A stretch of 64,000 nt of DNA from Pseudomonas sp. GM80 (GCF_000282515.1 NZ_AKJD01000063.1:106847-170846), one strand, 5' to 3'. Numbered from the stretch's first letter, positions 10,266-19,929 are shown. Translations and numbers: made by a program. Notes: generated from the sequence alone by a model not told the origin.

Positions 10266-12158
10266 TTAAATGCGGAAACTACCGACCAATTGCTTCAGAC
10301 GCGCCGCCTGCTGCTCCAGATCCGAGCATGCGCGCAACGTTGCCTGCAAGTTCTCCACACCTTCCTGATTCAGCGTGTTGATCTCGTTGATATCGACATT
10401 GATCGACTCGACCACTGCCGTCTGCTCTTCAGTCGCAGTTGCCACCGACTGGTTCATCCCGTCAATCTCGCCGATACGCTGAGTCACGCTGCCCAGACGC
10501 TCGCCGGCCTGGTTGGCGATGCCGACGCTGCTTTCGCTCTCGCGTTGGCTCTCGGTCATGATGCTGACCGCCTGACGCGCGCCGACTTGCAGCTCTTCGA
10601 TCATCTTCTGCACTTGCTGCGCCGAATCCTGGGTGCGGTGCGCCAGATTACGCACTTCATCGGCAACCACGGCAAAACCACGACCGGCCTCACCGGCACG
10701 CGCCGCTTCGATCGCGGCGTTGAGCGCGAGCAAATTGGTCTGCTGGGAAATGCTGGTGATCACTTCGAGAATCTGGCCGATGTTCACCGTGTTGGCGTTC
10801 AGGGTTTCGATGTTGCCGCACGAATCGCTGATCTTCGCCGACAGCTGCTGCATGGCCTGAATGGTTTTATCCACTACTTGCTGACCGTCGACCGCGAGGC
10901 TGCGCGCATCGCTCGAATGCTGCGAGGCGAGTGCGGCGTTCTGGGCGATTTCCTGCGCGGCGGCGCCGAGCTGGTTGATCGCGGCAGCGACGCTGTTGGT
11001 ACGGCTGGATTGCTGGTCGGAGTTGTACATCGACGAGTTCGATGCCGCGACCACGCGCAGGGCGACTTCGTTGACCTGGCCGGTGGCCGAGGACACTTCG
11101 CGAATCGAGGTGTGAATACGTTCGACGAAACGGTTGAACGAGGTGCCCAGCGCGCCGAATTCATCGTTGCCGTGAATCACCAGGCGTTTGGTCAGGTCGC
11201 CTTCACCTTCGGCGATGTCGTGCATGGCGCGGCCCATGGTCAGCAGCGGTTGCATCAACACGCGGATGAGCATGCCGAGCAGGGCGATGATGATCACCAC
11301 CGCGATGATCATCGCGATCAGCGCCGAGGTGCGGAATTCGCTGAGCATGGCGAACGCGGTGTCTTTGTCCAGCACCAGCGCCACGTACCAGTCGGCCGAC
11401 GGCACGCCGTTGACGCGGGTGAAGGAGATCAACTGAGTCTTGCCGTCGAACTCGACTTCTTTCAGGCCCGGGCTGACTTTCGGCGCACCGTTCGGGTAGG
11501 CCTCGGCGAGGGTTTTGAGTACCAGTTTGCTGTCCGGGTGGATCAGGATCTTGCCATCGGCACTGACGATGAAGGCATGGCCATGGCCGCCGAAGTTCAG
11601 CGAGTTGATGATCGCGCTGACGCTGGTCAGGTCGATGTCGGCACCGGCGACGCCGAGCATCTGGCCCTGACGTTGTACCGGAGTGGCGACGGTGATCACC
11701 AGTTTGCCCGAGGAGGCGGCGATGTACGGTTCGGTGACGATGGTCTGTTGCGCGCTGTTGGCGGCTTTGTACCAGCCGCGTGCGCGTGGATCGTAATCCG
11801 GTGCGCGGTTGCCGGCCGGTACCGAGAACATCACGCCGTCGGCACCGCCGAAATAGCTGAGCTGGAAATTGCCGGTGTAGGCGGGCAGGTCGATGATGCG
11901 CTTCAGGCTGGCCGGGGCATTGCCGTCGACAGCCACTTGCTGCGACAGCGATTGCAGCAATTGAATGCGGCTTTCCAGCCAGGTCTGGATGTTGCTGGTG
12001 GTCAGGCTGCCCAGTTCCTGCATCGACGCTTCGGTGCTGCTGCTCAGGGCTTCGCGCTGCCGATAGTCGTTGAAGAAAATGAAACAGGCGAACGCAACGG
12101 CCACCACAAGTGCGGCCGCCAACAAGATCTTGTGGCTGAATTTCATGTTTCTGGTCAT
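10266..12158 (-). CDS. Methyl-accepting chemotaxis protein, PctA-like amino-acid receptor
   Basis: A 630-residue chemoreceptor: membrane helix (residues ~10-30), periplasmic dCache_1 sensor (~35-270), second helix (~285-308), HAMP, and a cytoplasmic signalling domain with the conserved hairpin tip ([20 protein letters not shown]). The start [19 protein letters not shown] aligns with PctA of P. aeruginosa, so I chose ATG 12158 over an upstream in-frame start. The published amino-acid binding residues of dCache_1AA sensors are present: Y122, R127, W129, Y130 (in [10 protein letters not shown]) and D174 (GADID). It therefore most likely senses L-amino acids; the exact ligands cannot be read from sequence. 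It is monocistronic. Confidence 0.93.
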   Translation of the reverse strand: MTRNMKFSHKILLAAALVVAVAFACFIFFNDYRQREALSSSTEASMQELGSLTTSNIQTWLESRIQLLQSLSQQVAVDGNAPASLKRIIDLPAYTGNFQLSYFGGADGVMFSVPAGNRAPDYDPRARGWYKAANSAQQTIVTEPYIAASSGKLVITVATPVQRQGQMLGVAGADIDLTSVSAIINSLNFGGHGHAFIVSADGKILIHPDSKLVLKTLAEAYPNGAPKVSPGLKEVEFDGKTQLISFTRVNGVPSADWYVALVLDKDTAFAMLSEFRTSALIAMIIAVVIIIALLGMLIRVLMQPLLTMGRAMHDIAEGEGDLTKRLVIHGNDEFGALGTSFNRFVERIHTSIREVSSATGQVNEVALRVVAASNSSMYNSDQQSSRTNSVAAAINQLGAAAQEIAQNAALASQHSSDARSLAVDGQQVVDKTIQAMQQLSAKISDSCGNIETLNANTVNIGQILEVITSISQQTNLLALNAAIEAARAGEAGRGFAVVADEVRNLAHRTQDSAQQVQKMIEELQVGARQAVSIMTESQRESESSVGIANQAGERLGSVTQRIGEIDGMNQSVATATEEQTAVVESINVDINEINTLNQEGVENLQATLRACSDLEQQAARLKQLVGSFRI

Positions 12159-12326
12159 CGAATGAGCTACCGCGAAGGGGCTGGTCAAGAAAGGGCGGCA
12201 ATTTGCCACACTCGGGGGCTTTGCGCTGCTCTTATTTCGACCGCGGCGCGCCAAAGATTAGGCGTCTTTTGCGAAATGCGACGAAATGCTCAATAGCCCT
12301 ACAAAGTGTCTGATTTATCGGCAAAA

Positions 12327-12360
12327 GCCGGACGGGCGGGCTAATAAATAGCCGTCCGGC
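12327..12360. other. Perfect 9-bp inverted repeat in the chemoreceptor-lipoprotein intergenic region
   Basis: GCCGGACGG and CCGTCCGGC form a stem around a 16-base loop, midway between the chemoreceptor start and the small lipoprotein gene. No T-run follows on the plus strand. It may be a regulator site or an mRNA leader hairpin; I cannot assign it. Confidence 0.4.
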
Positions 12361-12439
12361 CACGGAACCAGATGAGGGTTTTCTCTTCTAAGCTTCTGGT
12401 TGGCACCATGCCATCCCCCCTCGTTCCAGGAGTTACACC

Positions 12440-12694
12440 ATGTCGTTGCGATCTATCGCCCTTCTGACGTTTTGCGTGCTGTTGGCCGCATGCAGCAAGG
12501 TCAATCAGGAAAACTACTCGAAGCTCTCGGCCGGCATGGCCAAGGCCGAAGTCGAGACACTGCTCGGCAAACCGACTGATTGCTCGGGCGCGCTCGGCAT
12601 GTCCAGTTGCACCTGGGGCGACAAGAACAGCTTTATCAGCGTGCAGTACGCCGGTGACAAAGTGCTGATGTTTTCCGGCCAAGGCCTGAAGTAA
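12440..12694 (+). CDS. Small lipoprotein
   Basis: An 84-residue protein with a lipoprotein signal peptide, lipobox LLAAC with Cys18, and a short mature domain (KLSAGMAKAEVETLLGKPTDC). The mature part resembles the SmpA/OmlA-like and DUF3862-type small envelope domains that begin with a G-M-x-x-x-E-V pattern. Two cysteines beyond the lipobox (in TDCSG and SSCTWG) could form a disulfide. The start has CAGGAGTT upstream. A lipocalin lipoprotein follows 30 bases later, so the two may be co-transcribed. Function is unknown. Confidence 0.85.
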   Translation: MSLRSIALLTFCVLLAACSKVNQENYSKLSAGMAKAEVETLLGKPTDCSGALGMSSCTWGDKNSFISVQYAGDKVLMFSGQGLK

Positions 12695-12724
12695 ACCGGG
12701 GCTTCGCGCCCACGGAGAAGAAAA

Positions 12725-13294
12725 ATGAAGCGGTTATTGCTGATCCTTTTTGCCGGCCTGGTACTGGCCGGCTGCGCCACTTCCGGCGTCGACCCGTTGG
12801 CGCCGAAAACCGTCAACAGCGTCAATCTCAAGCGCTATCAGGGCACATGGTACGAGCTGGCGCGTTTGCCGATGTACTTCCAGCGCAATTGCGCGCAATC
12901 CGAAGCCCATTACACCCTCAAGCCTGACGGCAATGTCGCGGTGCTCAATCGCTGCCTGACCCCGCAATGGCAGTGGGAAGAAGTGAAGGGCACGGCGTCT
13001 CCACAGGTGCCGGGCAAGACCGACAAGCTCTGGGTCGAATTCGATACCTGGTTCTCACGCCTGATTCCGGGTGTGGCGAAAGGCGAATACTGGGTGCTGT
13101 ACGTCAGCGATGACTACAAGACCGCCATCGTCGGCGACCCGAGTCGCAAGTACATGTGGCTGTTGTCGCGCACGCCGACCGTCAACGGTGTGGTGCGCGA
13201 GGAGCTGCTGAGCAAGGCGCGTCAGCAGGGCTATGACACCACGCGACTGATCTGGCGAGCGTCGGATCGGCAGATGGCCAAGACTTCGAATTAA
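12725..13294 (+). CDS. blc: Outer-membrane lipocalin lipoprotein (Blc-like)
   Basis: A 189-residue lipocalin. The lipobox VLAGC gives Cys17. The first conserved lipocalin region, GTWYELARLPMYFQ, falls at about residues 40-53, and the later YWVLYVSDDYKTAIVGDPSR and LSRTPTV blocks match bacterial Blc. These bind fatty acids or lysophospholipids at the inner face of the outer membrane. GGAGAAGAAAA precedes the ATG. It is preceded by another small lipoprotein and followed by a REP. Confidence 0.93.
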   Translation: MKRLLLILFAGLVLAGCATSGVDPLAPKTVNSVNLKRYQGTWYELARLPMYFQRNCAQSEAHYTLKPDGNVAVLNRCLTPQWQWEEVKGTASPQVPGKTDKLWVEFDTWFSRLIPGVAKGEYWVLYVSDDYKTAIVGDPSRKYMWLLSRTPTVNGVVREELLSKARQQGYDTTRLIWRASDRQMAKTSN

Positions 13295-13299
13295 GAGCG

Positions 13300-13377
13300 A
13301 AAAGATCGCAGCCTCCGGCAGCTCCTACATGGGAAAGTGTTCACCCTGTAGGAGCTGCCGAAGGCTGCGATCTTTTG
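13300..13377. repeat. REP pair, family A
   Basis: Two inverted family A copies sit between the convergent ends of the lipocalin gene and hutF, with about 20 bases between the arms. One arm carries GCCTCCGGC, the other GCCGAAGGC. Confidence 0.9.
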
Positions 13378-13382
13378 CTTTT

Positions 13383-14747
13383 CTAGCCCAGGAGGTCGCG
13401 CAGAACCTGGGTGAAGGCGCGTGCACTTTCTTCTTCGCCAGCATGGCGACCATCGTGCACCACCCACTGGCCATTGACCAGCACATCGCGCACCTGCCGA
13501 TCGCCACCGGCAAACAACCAGCGATTCAAAATCCCGTCGCCATCGGCCGTCGCCAGATACGGATCGTTACCATCGAGCACAATCCAGTCGGCACGTTTGC
13601 CAACCTCCAGCGCACCAATCGGCTGCCCCAACGCCTGCGCACCACCATCCAGCGCCGCGTCATACAACGTGCGCCCGACCATCGGCTGATCCGCGCCATA
13701 CAAACGGTTACGCCGCTGATCACGCAGACGCTGGCCGTATTCCAGCCAACGCAATTCTTCCACCACACTCAGCGAGACATGGCTGTCGGAACCGATGCCC
13801 ATGCGCCCGCCCTGCGCGAGGAAATCCACCGCCGGGAAAATTCCGTCGCCCAGGTTGGCTTCAGTGGTCAGGCACAGCCCGGCGATGGCGCGACTCTTGG
13901 CCATCAGCGTGACCTCTTCCGGATTGGCGTGAGTGGCATGCACCAGACACCAGCGCTGATCAACTTCGGCATTCTCGTACAGCCATTGCAGCGGACGCCG
14001 ACCGCTCCAGCTCAGGCAGTCGTCGACTTCTTTCTGCTGTTCGGCGATGTGGATATGAATCGGGCATTGCTTGTCGCTGGCCGCCAGCACTTCGCTGATC
14101 TGCTGCGGCGTCACCGCGCGCAACGAGTGGAAGCACAGACCCAGCGATTGCGCCTTTTGCTGCGCCAACATTGGCTGCAAACGTGACTGCAGATTCAGGT
14201 AGTTTTCGGTGCTGTTGATGAAGCGGCGCTGACCATCGTTAGGCGTCTGGCCGCCAAATCCGGAGTGGCTGTAAAGCACCGGCAACAGGGTCAAACCGAT
14301 GCCGCTTTCGCTTGCGGCCTGACTGATGCGCAACGCCAGCTCAGCCGGATCGGCATAAGGCTGGCCATTGCTGTCGTGGTGCACGTAATGAAATTCGGCG
14401 ACAGAGGTGTAACCGGCCTTGAGCATTTCGATGTACAGCTGACGGGCGATCACGCCGAGCTGATCCGGGCTGATTTTTCCGACGAGCCGATACATCAGAT
14501 CGCGCCAGGTCCAGAAACTGTCATTCGGATTGCCGGCCACTTCAGCCAGCCCCGCCATCGCCCGCTGGAAAGCATGCGAGTGCAGATTGGGCATCCCCGG
14601 CAACAACGGCCCGCTTAGTCGCTCGGCGCCATCTGCGGTGGAATCGGCCTGGATTTGGGTCAGCAGGCCCTCGGCGCTGACCTCAAGACGTACATTGTTG
14701 GCCCATCCGTTAGGCAGCAGCGCGCGTTCGGCAAAGAAGGCGGACAT
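13383..14747 (-). CDS. hutF: Formimidoylglutamate deiminase
   Basis: A 454-residue amidohydrolase that deaminates N-formimino-L-glutamate to N-formyl-L-glutamate and ammonia, the step that defines the five-step histidine pathway. The metal motif HSHAFQRAMAGLAE is near residue 57; HIHIAEQQKEVDDC, HATHANPEE and GIGSDSHVSLS supply further ligands. It is transcribed away from hutC, and a HutC-type operator lies in the 107-base gap. Its presence together with hutG shows that this organism uses the route through formylglutamate. Confidence 0.95.
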   Translation of the reverse strand: MSAFFAERALLPNGWANNVRLEVSAEGLLTQIQADSTADGAERLSGPLLPGMPNLHSHAFQRAMAGLAEVAGNPNDSFWTWRDLMYRLVGKISPDQLGVIARQLYIEMLKAGYTSVAEFHYVHHDSNGQPYADPAELALRISQAASESGIGLTLLPVLYSHSGFGGQTPNDGQRRFINSTENYLNLQSRLQPMLAQQKAQSLGLCFHSLRAVTPQQISEVLAASDKQCPIHIHIAEQQKEVDDCLSWSGRRPLQWLYENAEVDQRWCLVHATHANPEEVTLMAKSRAIAGLCLTTEANLGDGIFPAVDFLAQGGRMGIGSDSHVSLSVVEELRWLEYGQRLRDQRRNRLYGADQPMVGRTLYDAALDGGAQALGQPIGALEVGKRADWIVLDGNDPYLATADGDGILNRWLFAGGDRQVRDVLVNGQWVVHDGRHAGEEESARAFTQVLRDLLG

Positions 14748-14773
14748 GGTTCAGCACCCCATCGTGTGTTATT

Positions 14774-14783
14774 TGTATATACA
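14774..14783. promoter_or_regulatory. Candidate HutC operator between hutF and hutC
   Basis: TGTATATACA is a perfect 10-base palindrome within TTGTATATACATATACAG, 27 bases before the hutF ATG. It shares the TGTA..TACA core of the sequence upstream of hutU and of the published Pseudomonas hut operator as I remember it. Its position would allow repression of hutF and possibly autoregulation of hutCD. Assignment is by motif and location only. Confidence 0.65.
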
Positions 14784-14854
14784 TATACAGACGTTTGCCT
14801 GCCCGGTAAACTCCGGCAAGCTAGCCACTTTCATCCAAAGAACAGGGATCAACC

Positions 14855-15604
14855 GTGCCGACTCCGCCTCCAGTCTCCCCGTTGGCCGCGAACATGGGCG
14901 ACAGTCCGGCGCCCTTGTACGCCCGCGTCAAACAGATGATCACCCAGCAGATCGACAGCGGAAACTGGCCGCCGCACTACCGCGTGCCGTCCGAAAGCGA
15001 GTTGGTCAATCAACTCGGTTTCAGCCGCATGACCATCAACCGCGCGCTGCGCGAGATGACCGCCGACGGTCTGTTGGTGCGCATGCAAGGCGTCGGCACG
15101 TTTGTCGCCGAACCGAAGAGCCAGTCCGCGTTGTTCGAAGTGCACAACATCGCCGACGAAATCGCTTCCCGTGGCCATCGCCACACCTGCCAGGTGATCA
15201 CCCTCGAAGAAGAGGCCGCCGGTTCCGAGCGCGCGCTGGCGCTGGACATGCGTGAAGGGCAGAAAGTCTTCCACTCGCTGATCGTGCATTACGAAAACGA
15301 CATTCCGGTGCAAATCGAAGACCGTTTCGTCAACGCGCTGGTCGCCCCGGAATACCTCAAGCAGGACTTCACCCTGCAAACGCCTTACGCCTATCTGAAC
15401 CAAGTGGCTCCGCTGACCGAGGGCGAGCATGTGGTTGAAGCGATCCTCGCCGAATCCTCCGAGTGCAAGTTGTTGCAGATCGAGAAGGGCGAGCCGTGCT
15501 TGTTGATTCGTCGCCGCACGTGGTCGGGGCGGCAGCCGGTGACCGCTGCACGTTTGATTCACCCGGGTTCTCGTCATCGTCTGGAAGGTCGCTTTCATAA
15601 ATGA
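14855..15604 (+). CDS. hutC: Histidine utilization repressor HutC (GntR/HutC family)
   Basis: A 249-residue regulator. Residues ~20-85 form the GntR winged helix (VPSESELVNQLGFSRMTINRALREM) and residues ~95-240 the UTRA effector-binding domain. In pseudomonads HutC represses the hut operons and is released by urocanate. Start choice is uncertain: GTG 14855 has ACAGGGATC upstream, while ATG 14894 would give a 236-residue protein but lacks a ribosome-binding site. It overlaps hutD by four bases (ATGA), so the two are coupled. Confidence 0.93.
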   Translation: MPTPPPVSPLAANMGDSPAPLYARVKQMITQQIDSGNWPPHYRVPSESELVNQLGFSRMTINRALREMTADGLLVRMQGVGTFVAEPKSQSALFEVHNIADEIASRGHRHTCQVITLEEEAAGSERALALDMREGQKVFHSLIVHYENDIPVQIEDRFVNALVAPEYLKQDFTLQTPYAYLNQVAPLTEGEHVVEAILAESSECKLLQIEKGEPCLLIRRRTWSGRQPVTAARLIHPGSRHRLEGRFHK

Positions 15605-16170
15605 GTGAAGTGAAGGTTTTACGCGCTGAGGGTTACCCGCGCATGCCGTGGAAAAACGGCGGCGGCAGCACTGAAGAAATTACCCGTGATGCGGGCGCTG
15701 GTCTTGATGGGTTCGGCTGGCGCCTGTCGATTGCCGACATCGCCGAGTCCGGCGGGTTTTCGACGTTCGCCGGTTATCAGCGGGTGATCACCGTATTGCA
15801 GGGTGACGGCATGACCCTGTGCGTCGACGGCGACGATACGCGGCCGCTGTTACCGCTCGACCCGTTTGCCTTCAGCGGTGAAAGCCAGGTGTCGTGCACG
15901 CTGCTCGGTGGCGCGATTCGCGACTTCAACCTGATCTATGCGCCGCAGCGTTACAGCGCGCGGTTGCAGTGGTTGGACGGTGAGCAGCGATTCTTCAGCT
16001 CGGCGGGGACGGTATTGGTGTTCAGTGTCAGTGAGTTGCTGGAAGTGCAGGTCGGTGACACTGCGTCGCAACTCGGTCGCCATGATTGCCTGCAACTGGA
16101 CGGTAACAGTGGCCTGATCGAAATAGCCACCAATGCCCCTTGCTGCGTAATCGAACTCCTCCAAAACTGA
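15601..16170 (+). CDS. hutD: HutD family protein
   Basis: A 189-residue cupin-like protein beginning MSEVKVLRAEGYPRMPWKNG, the HutD signature. In P. fluorescens SBW25 HutD is reported to cap hut expression independently of HutC; the molecular mechanism is not known and no metal-binding cupin motif is obvious here. Translation is coupled to hutC through an ATGA overlap. A repeat block follows, so hutCD probably ends here as its own transcript. Confidence 0.93.
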   Translation: MSEVKVLRAEGYPRMPWKNGGGSTEEITRDAGAGLDGFGWRLSIADIAESGGFSTFAGYQRVITVLQGDGMTLCVDGDDTRPLLPLDPFAFSGESQVSCTLLGGAIRDFNLIYAPQRYSARLQWLDGEQRFFSSAGTVLVFSVSELLEVQVGDTASQLGRHDCLQLDGNSGLIEIATNAPCCVIELLQN

Positions 16171-16181
16171 CCAAAACCCCC

Positions 16182-16287
16182 TGTGGCGAGGGGATTTATC
16201 CCCGATGGGCTGCGCAGCAGCCCCGCTTCTTCTAATCGAAAAATGGGGCCGCTTCGCGACCCAACGGGGATAAATCCCCTCGCCACA
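16182..16287. repeat. Palindromic repeat pair, family E
   Basis: TGTGGCGAGGGGATTTATCC and its inverse complement lie about 60 bases apart, with a smaller hairpin (GGGCTGCGCAGCAGCCC) between them. This repeat type is seen once in the window. It occupies the first part of the 481-base gap between hutD and hutU. Confidence 0.88.
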
Positions 16288-16484
16288 AATGCATTCACAC
16301 TTCCTGTTTCCATCCTCGCACCAACTTGTTACCGAACGCCCCAGCGTGGCGCAAAACCTCGCTTTCGAAACAATCTCCAACCCCCTCCATCAATACCCTC
16401 GAAATATTTCATCCACGCCTGAACCCTTGATTCAGGCGCCCTCCAGCCGCGTCCGCATTTTTTCTTGAACACCCCTCCAAAAAG

Positions 16485-16501
16485 TTGGCCGCTTGATTGC
16501 A
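16485..16501 (+). promoter_or_regulatory. Sigma-54 promoter of the hutU-G operon
   Basis: TTGGCCGCTTGATTGCA has GG (16487-16488) and GC (16499-16500) exactly 10 bases apart, the invariant -24/-12 spacing of RpoN promoters. A start site near 16511 is expected, giving a leader of about 140 bases before hutU. The hutU-G operon of P. fluorescens SBW25 is reported to be sigma-54 and CbrB dependent, which supports the call. Between 16288 and 16484 I saw no other assignable element; an upstream activator site must lie there. Confidence 0.8.
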
Positions 16502-16505
16502 TATG

Positions 16506-16519
16506 CTTGTATGTACAAG
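16506..16519. promoter_or_regulatory. HutC operator overlapping the hutU transcription start
   Basis: CTTGTATGTACAAG is an inverted repeat with 6-base arms around TG, within ATGCTTGTATGTACAAGTA. It starts 5 bases after the -12 element, so bound HutC would cover the start site. It shares the TGTA..TACA core with the site at 14774. Confidence 0.75.
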
Positions 16520-16651
16520 TAAAGACGTATGCGTATGAGTCGTTCGAGACTCTCCGCAGCGTCCACTGATTCGCTTGTCGCGCAGCGAAGCGCGCAGGCT
16601 GCTTGCCCACTGCCAGGGTTGGTTTGAATTGATCGCTGAGGAGTCTCTTTC

Positions 16652-18334
16652 GTGACTGATAACAAAATGACTAAGTTTCGCGACGTCGAAATCCGTGCCG
16701 CCCGCGGCAACAAGCTGACCGCCAAGAGCTGGCTGACCGAAGCGCCGCTGCGCATGCTGATGAACAACCTCGACCCGGAAGTCGCCGAGAACCCGAAAGA
16801 ACTGGTGGTTTACGGTGGTATCGGTCGCGCCGCGCGTAACTGGGAGTGCTACGACAAAATCGTCGAAAGCCTGACCAACCTGAATGACGACGAGACCCTG
16901 CTGGTGCAATCCGGCAAGCCGGTCGGCGTGTTCAAGACCCACAGCAACGCCCCGCGCGTGCTGATCGCCAACTCCAACCTCGTCCCGCACTGGGCGAGCT
17001 GGGAGCACTTCAACGAACTCGACGCCAAAGGCCTGGCCATGTACGGCCAGATGACCGCCGGCAGCTGGATCTACATCGGCAGCCAAGGCATCGTTCAAGG
17101 CACCTACGAAACCTTCGTTGAAGCCGGTCGCCAGCACTACAACGACAACCTCACCGGCAAGTGGGTATTGACCGCTGGCCTCGGTGGCATGGGCGGCGCG
17201 CAACCTCTGGCCGCAACCCTGGCTGGCGCGTGCTCGCTGAACATCGAATGCCAACAAGTGAGCATCGATTTCCGCCTGAAAAGCCGCTACGTCGACGAGC
17301 AAGCCAAAGACCTCGACGACGCCCTCGCGCGCATCGACAAATACACCAAAGAAGGCAAAGCGATCTCCATCGCGCTGCTGGGTAACGCCGCAGAAATTCT
17401 GCCGGAACTGGTCAAGCGCGGCGTGCGCCCGGACATGGTCACCGACCAGACCAGCGCCCACGACCCGCTCAACGGTTACCTGCCTGCCGGCTGGACTTGG
17501 GACGAATACCGCGCCCGCGCCAAGACCGAGCCCGCCGCTGTGATCAAAGCCGCCAAGCAGTCGATGGCCGTGCACGTCAAAGCCATGCTGGAATTCCAGA
17601 AACAAGGCATTCCGACCTTCGACTACGGCAACAACATCCGTCAGATGGCACAGGAAGAGGGCGTCGAAAACGCGTTCGACTTCCCGGGTTTCGTACCGGC
17701 TTACATCCGTCCGCTGTTCTGCCGTGGCATCGGCCCGTTCCGTTGGGCGGCGCTGTCCGGCGATCCGCAAGACATCTACAAAACCGACGCCAAGGTCAAA
17801 GAGCTCATTCCGGACGACGCGCACCTGCACAACTGGCTGGACATGGCCCGCGAGCGCATCAGCTTCCAGGGTCTGCCGGCACGTATCTGCTGGGTCGGCC
17901 TGGGCCTGCGCGCCAAGCTCGGTCTGGCCTTCAACGAGATGGTGCGCAGCGGTGAGCTGTCGGCGCCGATCGTCATCGGTCGCGACCACCTCGACTCCGG
18001 CTCGGTGGCTAGCCCCAACCGTGAAACCGAATCGATGCAGGACGGCTCCGACGCCGTTTCCGACTGGCCCCTGCTCAACGCTCTGCTCAATACCGCGAGC
18101 GGCGCGACCTGGGTTTCCCTGCACCACGGCGGCGGCGTCGGCATGGGCTTTTCGCAGCACTCGGGCATGGTGATTGTCTGCGACGGTACGGACGAAGCGG
18201 CCGAGCGCATTGCCCGTGTACTGCACAACGACCCGGCCACTGGCGTTATGCGCCACGCCGATGCCGGTTACCAGATCGCCATCGACTGCGCCAAGGAACA
18301 GGGCCTGAACCTGCCGATGATTACCGGCAAATAA
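16652..18334 (+). CDS. hutU: Urocanate hydratase
   Basis: A 560-residue NAD+-dependent urocanase converting urocanate to 4-imidazolone-5-propionate, the second step of histidine breakdown. The glycine-rich NAD site [13 protein letters not shown] is near residue 175 and the catalytic cysteine block [11 protein letters not shown] near residue 355. Start is GTG 16652, with GCTGAGGAG 9 bases upstream. It is the first gene of the long hut operon, downstream of a sigma-54 promoter and HutC operator. Confidence 0.97.
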   Translation: MTDNKMTKFRDVEIRAARGNKLTAKSWLTEAPLRMLMNNLDPEVAENPKELVVYGGIGRAARNWECYDKIVESLTNLNDDETLLVQSGKPVGVFKTHSNAPRVLIANSNLVPHWASWEHFNELDAKGLAMYGQMTAGSWIYIGSQGIVQGTYETFVEAGRQHYNDNLTGKWVLTAGLGGMGGAQPLAATLAGACSLNIECQQVSIDFRLKSRYVDEQAKDLDDALARIDKYTKEGKAISIALLGNAAEILPELVKRGVRPDMVTDQTSAHDPLNGYLPAGWTWDEYRARAKTEPAAVIKAAKQSMAVHVKAMLEFQKQGIPTFDYGNNIRQMAQEEGVENAFDFPGFVPAYIRPLFCRGIGPFRWAALSGDPQDIYKTDAKVKELIPDDAHLHNWLDMARERISFQGLPARICWVGLGLRAKLGLAFNEMVRSGELSAPIVIGRDHLDSGSVASPNRETESMQDGSDAVSDWPLLNALLNTASGATWVSLHHGGGVGMGFSQHSGMVIVCDGTDEAAERIARVLHNDPATGVMRHADAGYQIAIDCAKEQGLNLPMITGK

Positions 18335-18345
18335 ATGCAAAAGCC

Positions 18346-18427
18346 CTGTAGGAGCTGCCGCAGGCTGCGATCTTTTGATGTTGGTTTTTCAAGATCAAAA
18401 GATCGCAGCCTGCGGCAGCTCCTACAG
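18346..18427. repeat. REP pair, family A, inside the hut operon
   Basis: Two inverted family A copies occupy the hutU-permease gap. Here the elements point toward each other with the TTTTGAT ends inward, opposite to the arrangement at 3151. The hairpin could stabilise the upstream hutU message or lower downstream expression. Confidence 0.9.
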
Positions 18428-18456
18428 AGAATCTAACAATCCACAGAGGTTGAATC

Positions 18457-19929
18457 ATGGCTGTCAACACCGATCGTGCAAGCAACAAACCGTTGATCGA
18501 AAGGCGTTCGATCGACTACATCCCGGAAGCGGAAAGACACGGTCGTCTGTTCAGCCAATTCACCCTGTGGATGGGCGCCAACCTGCAAATCACTGCGATT
18601 GTCACCGGGGCTTTGGCCGTGGTGCTCGGGGGTGATGTGTTCTGGTCGCTGATCGGTCTGTTGATCGGTCAATTGCTCGGCGGCGGCGTGATGGCGCTGC
18701 ACGCCGCGCAAGGGCCGAAACTCGGCCTGCCGCAGATGATCTCCAGCCGCGTGCAGTTCGGCGTGTATGGCGCGGCGATTCCCATCGTGTTGGTGTGCCT
18801 GATGTACCTGGGTTTCACCGCGACCGGTACCGTGCTTTCCGGCCAGGCGTTGGGCCAACTGTTTAGCGTCAGCGACAGCGTCGGCATCCTGATTTTCGCC
18901 AGCGTGATCGTGGTAGTCACGGTGCTCGGTTATCGGGTGATCCACTGGATCGGCCGTGTCGCCAGCGTCATTGGCGTGATCGCTTTCGTCTTCCTGTTCT
19001 GGCGTCTGATGAGCCAGACCGACGTCGGCGCACTCCTGCAAATCCGTCATTTCAGTTGGAGCAGCTTCCTGCTCGCGGTGTCGCTCGCGGCCTCCTGGCA
19101 GATCGCGTTTGGCCCTTACGTGGCTGACTATTCCCGTTACCTGCCGAGCAATACCTCGGCGGTGAAAACCTTCTTCGCCGCCGGTGCCGGTTCAGTGGTC
19201 GGCGCGCAGGTGGCGATGATCCTCGGCGTGTTCGCGGCGGCTTCGGCCAACGGCCAGTTCGCCGGTCACGAAGTTGCCTACATCGTCGGTCTGGGTGGCA
19301 CCGGTGCCACCGCTGCGCTGCTGTACTTCAGCATCGCATTCGGCAAGGTGACCATCTCGACGCTGAACTCCTACGGCAGCTTCATGTGCATCGCGACCAT
19401 CATCAGTGGTTTCAAAGGTCACCTGACCGTTACGCGTATGCAGCGTCTGGTGTTCGTGCTGGTGATCGTTGGCGCGGCGACCCTGATCGCGCTGCTCGGT
19501 CAGCACTCGTTCCTCGGTGCCTTCAAGTCTTTCATCCTGTTCCTGCTCGCGTTCTTCACCCCGTGGAGCGCGATCAATCTGGTCGACTACTACTGCATCA
19601 CCCGTGAGCGTTACGACGTACCGGCGCTGGCCGATCCGAACGGTCGCTACGGTCGCTGGAACTTGCTCGGCATCAGCGTCTACGTGTTCGGTGTGCTGGT
19701 GCAGTTGCCGTTCATCTCCACCAAGTTCTACACCGGCCCGCTGGTGGCGGCCCTCGGTGATGTGGATATCTCCTGGATCATCGGCCTGGTGCTGCCGGCC
19801 GTCGTTTACTACGTGTGCGCAAAAAAATGGCACAGCGCGGTGCCCGATCAACTGATTCTGCCGGTCGAGCAGAACAGCGTTGTACAACCTAAAACAAGCG
19901 GGGCCGGTCGCGCTGCGGCGCAGGCCTGA
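18457..19929 (+). CDS. NCS1-family permease (cytosine-permease-like), candidate urocanate transporter
   Basis: A 490-residue protein with about 12 membrane helices and the NCS1 pattern (FSQFTLWMGANLQITAIVTG near residue 30, SWQIAFGPYVADYSRYLP near residue 215). Such proteins are usually annotated as cytosine or purine permeases. Its location between hutU and hutX implies a hut substrate; SBW25 work names a urocanate-specific transporter, HutTu, in this locus, and this gene is the best positional match. Substrate remains inferred. No codA deaminase is nearby, which argues against cytosine. Confidence 0.85.
   Translation: MAVNTDRASNKPLIERRSIDYIPEAERHGRLFSQFTLWMGANLQITAIVTGALAVVLGGDVFWSLIGLLIGQLLGGGVMALHAAQGPKLGLPQMISSRVQFGVYGAAIPIVLVCLMYLGFTATGTVLSGQALGQLFSVSDSVGILIFASVIVVVTVLGYRVIHWIGRVASVIGVIAFVFLFWRLMSQTDVGALLQIRHFSWSSFLLAVSLAASWQIAFGPYVADYSRYLPSNTSAVKTFFAAGAGSVVGAQVAMILGVFAAASANGQFAGHEVAYIVGLGGTGATAALLYFSIAFGKVTISTLNSYGSFMCIATIISGFKGHLTVTRMQRLVFVLVIVGAATLIALLGQHSFLGAFKSFILFLLAFFTPWSAINLVDYYCITRERYDVPALADPNGRYGRWNLLGISVYVFGVLVQLPFISTKFYTGPLVAALGDVDISWIIGLVLPAVVYYVCAKKWHSAVPDQLILPVEQNSVVQPKTSGAGRAAAQA

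Noticed and set aside
16409..18340. 643-codon open frame antisense to hutU
   Set aside because: Shadow of a strongly conserved gene; it also crosses the sigma-54 promoter and operator region.
18457..19929. Cytosine permease as the literal function of the hut-linked NCS1 gene
   Set aside because: No cytosine deaminase or pyrimidine gene is nearby and the gene lies inside the hut operon; a hut substrate is more likely.
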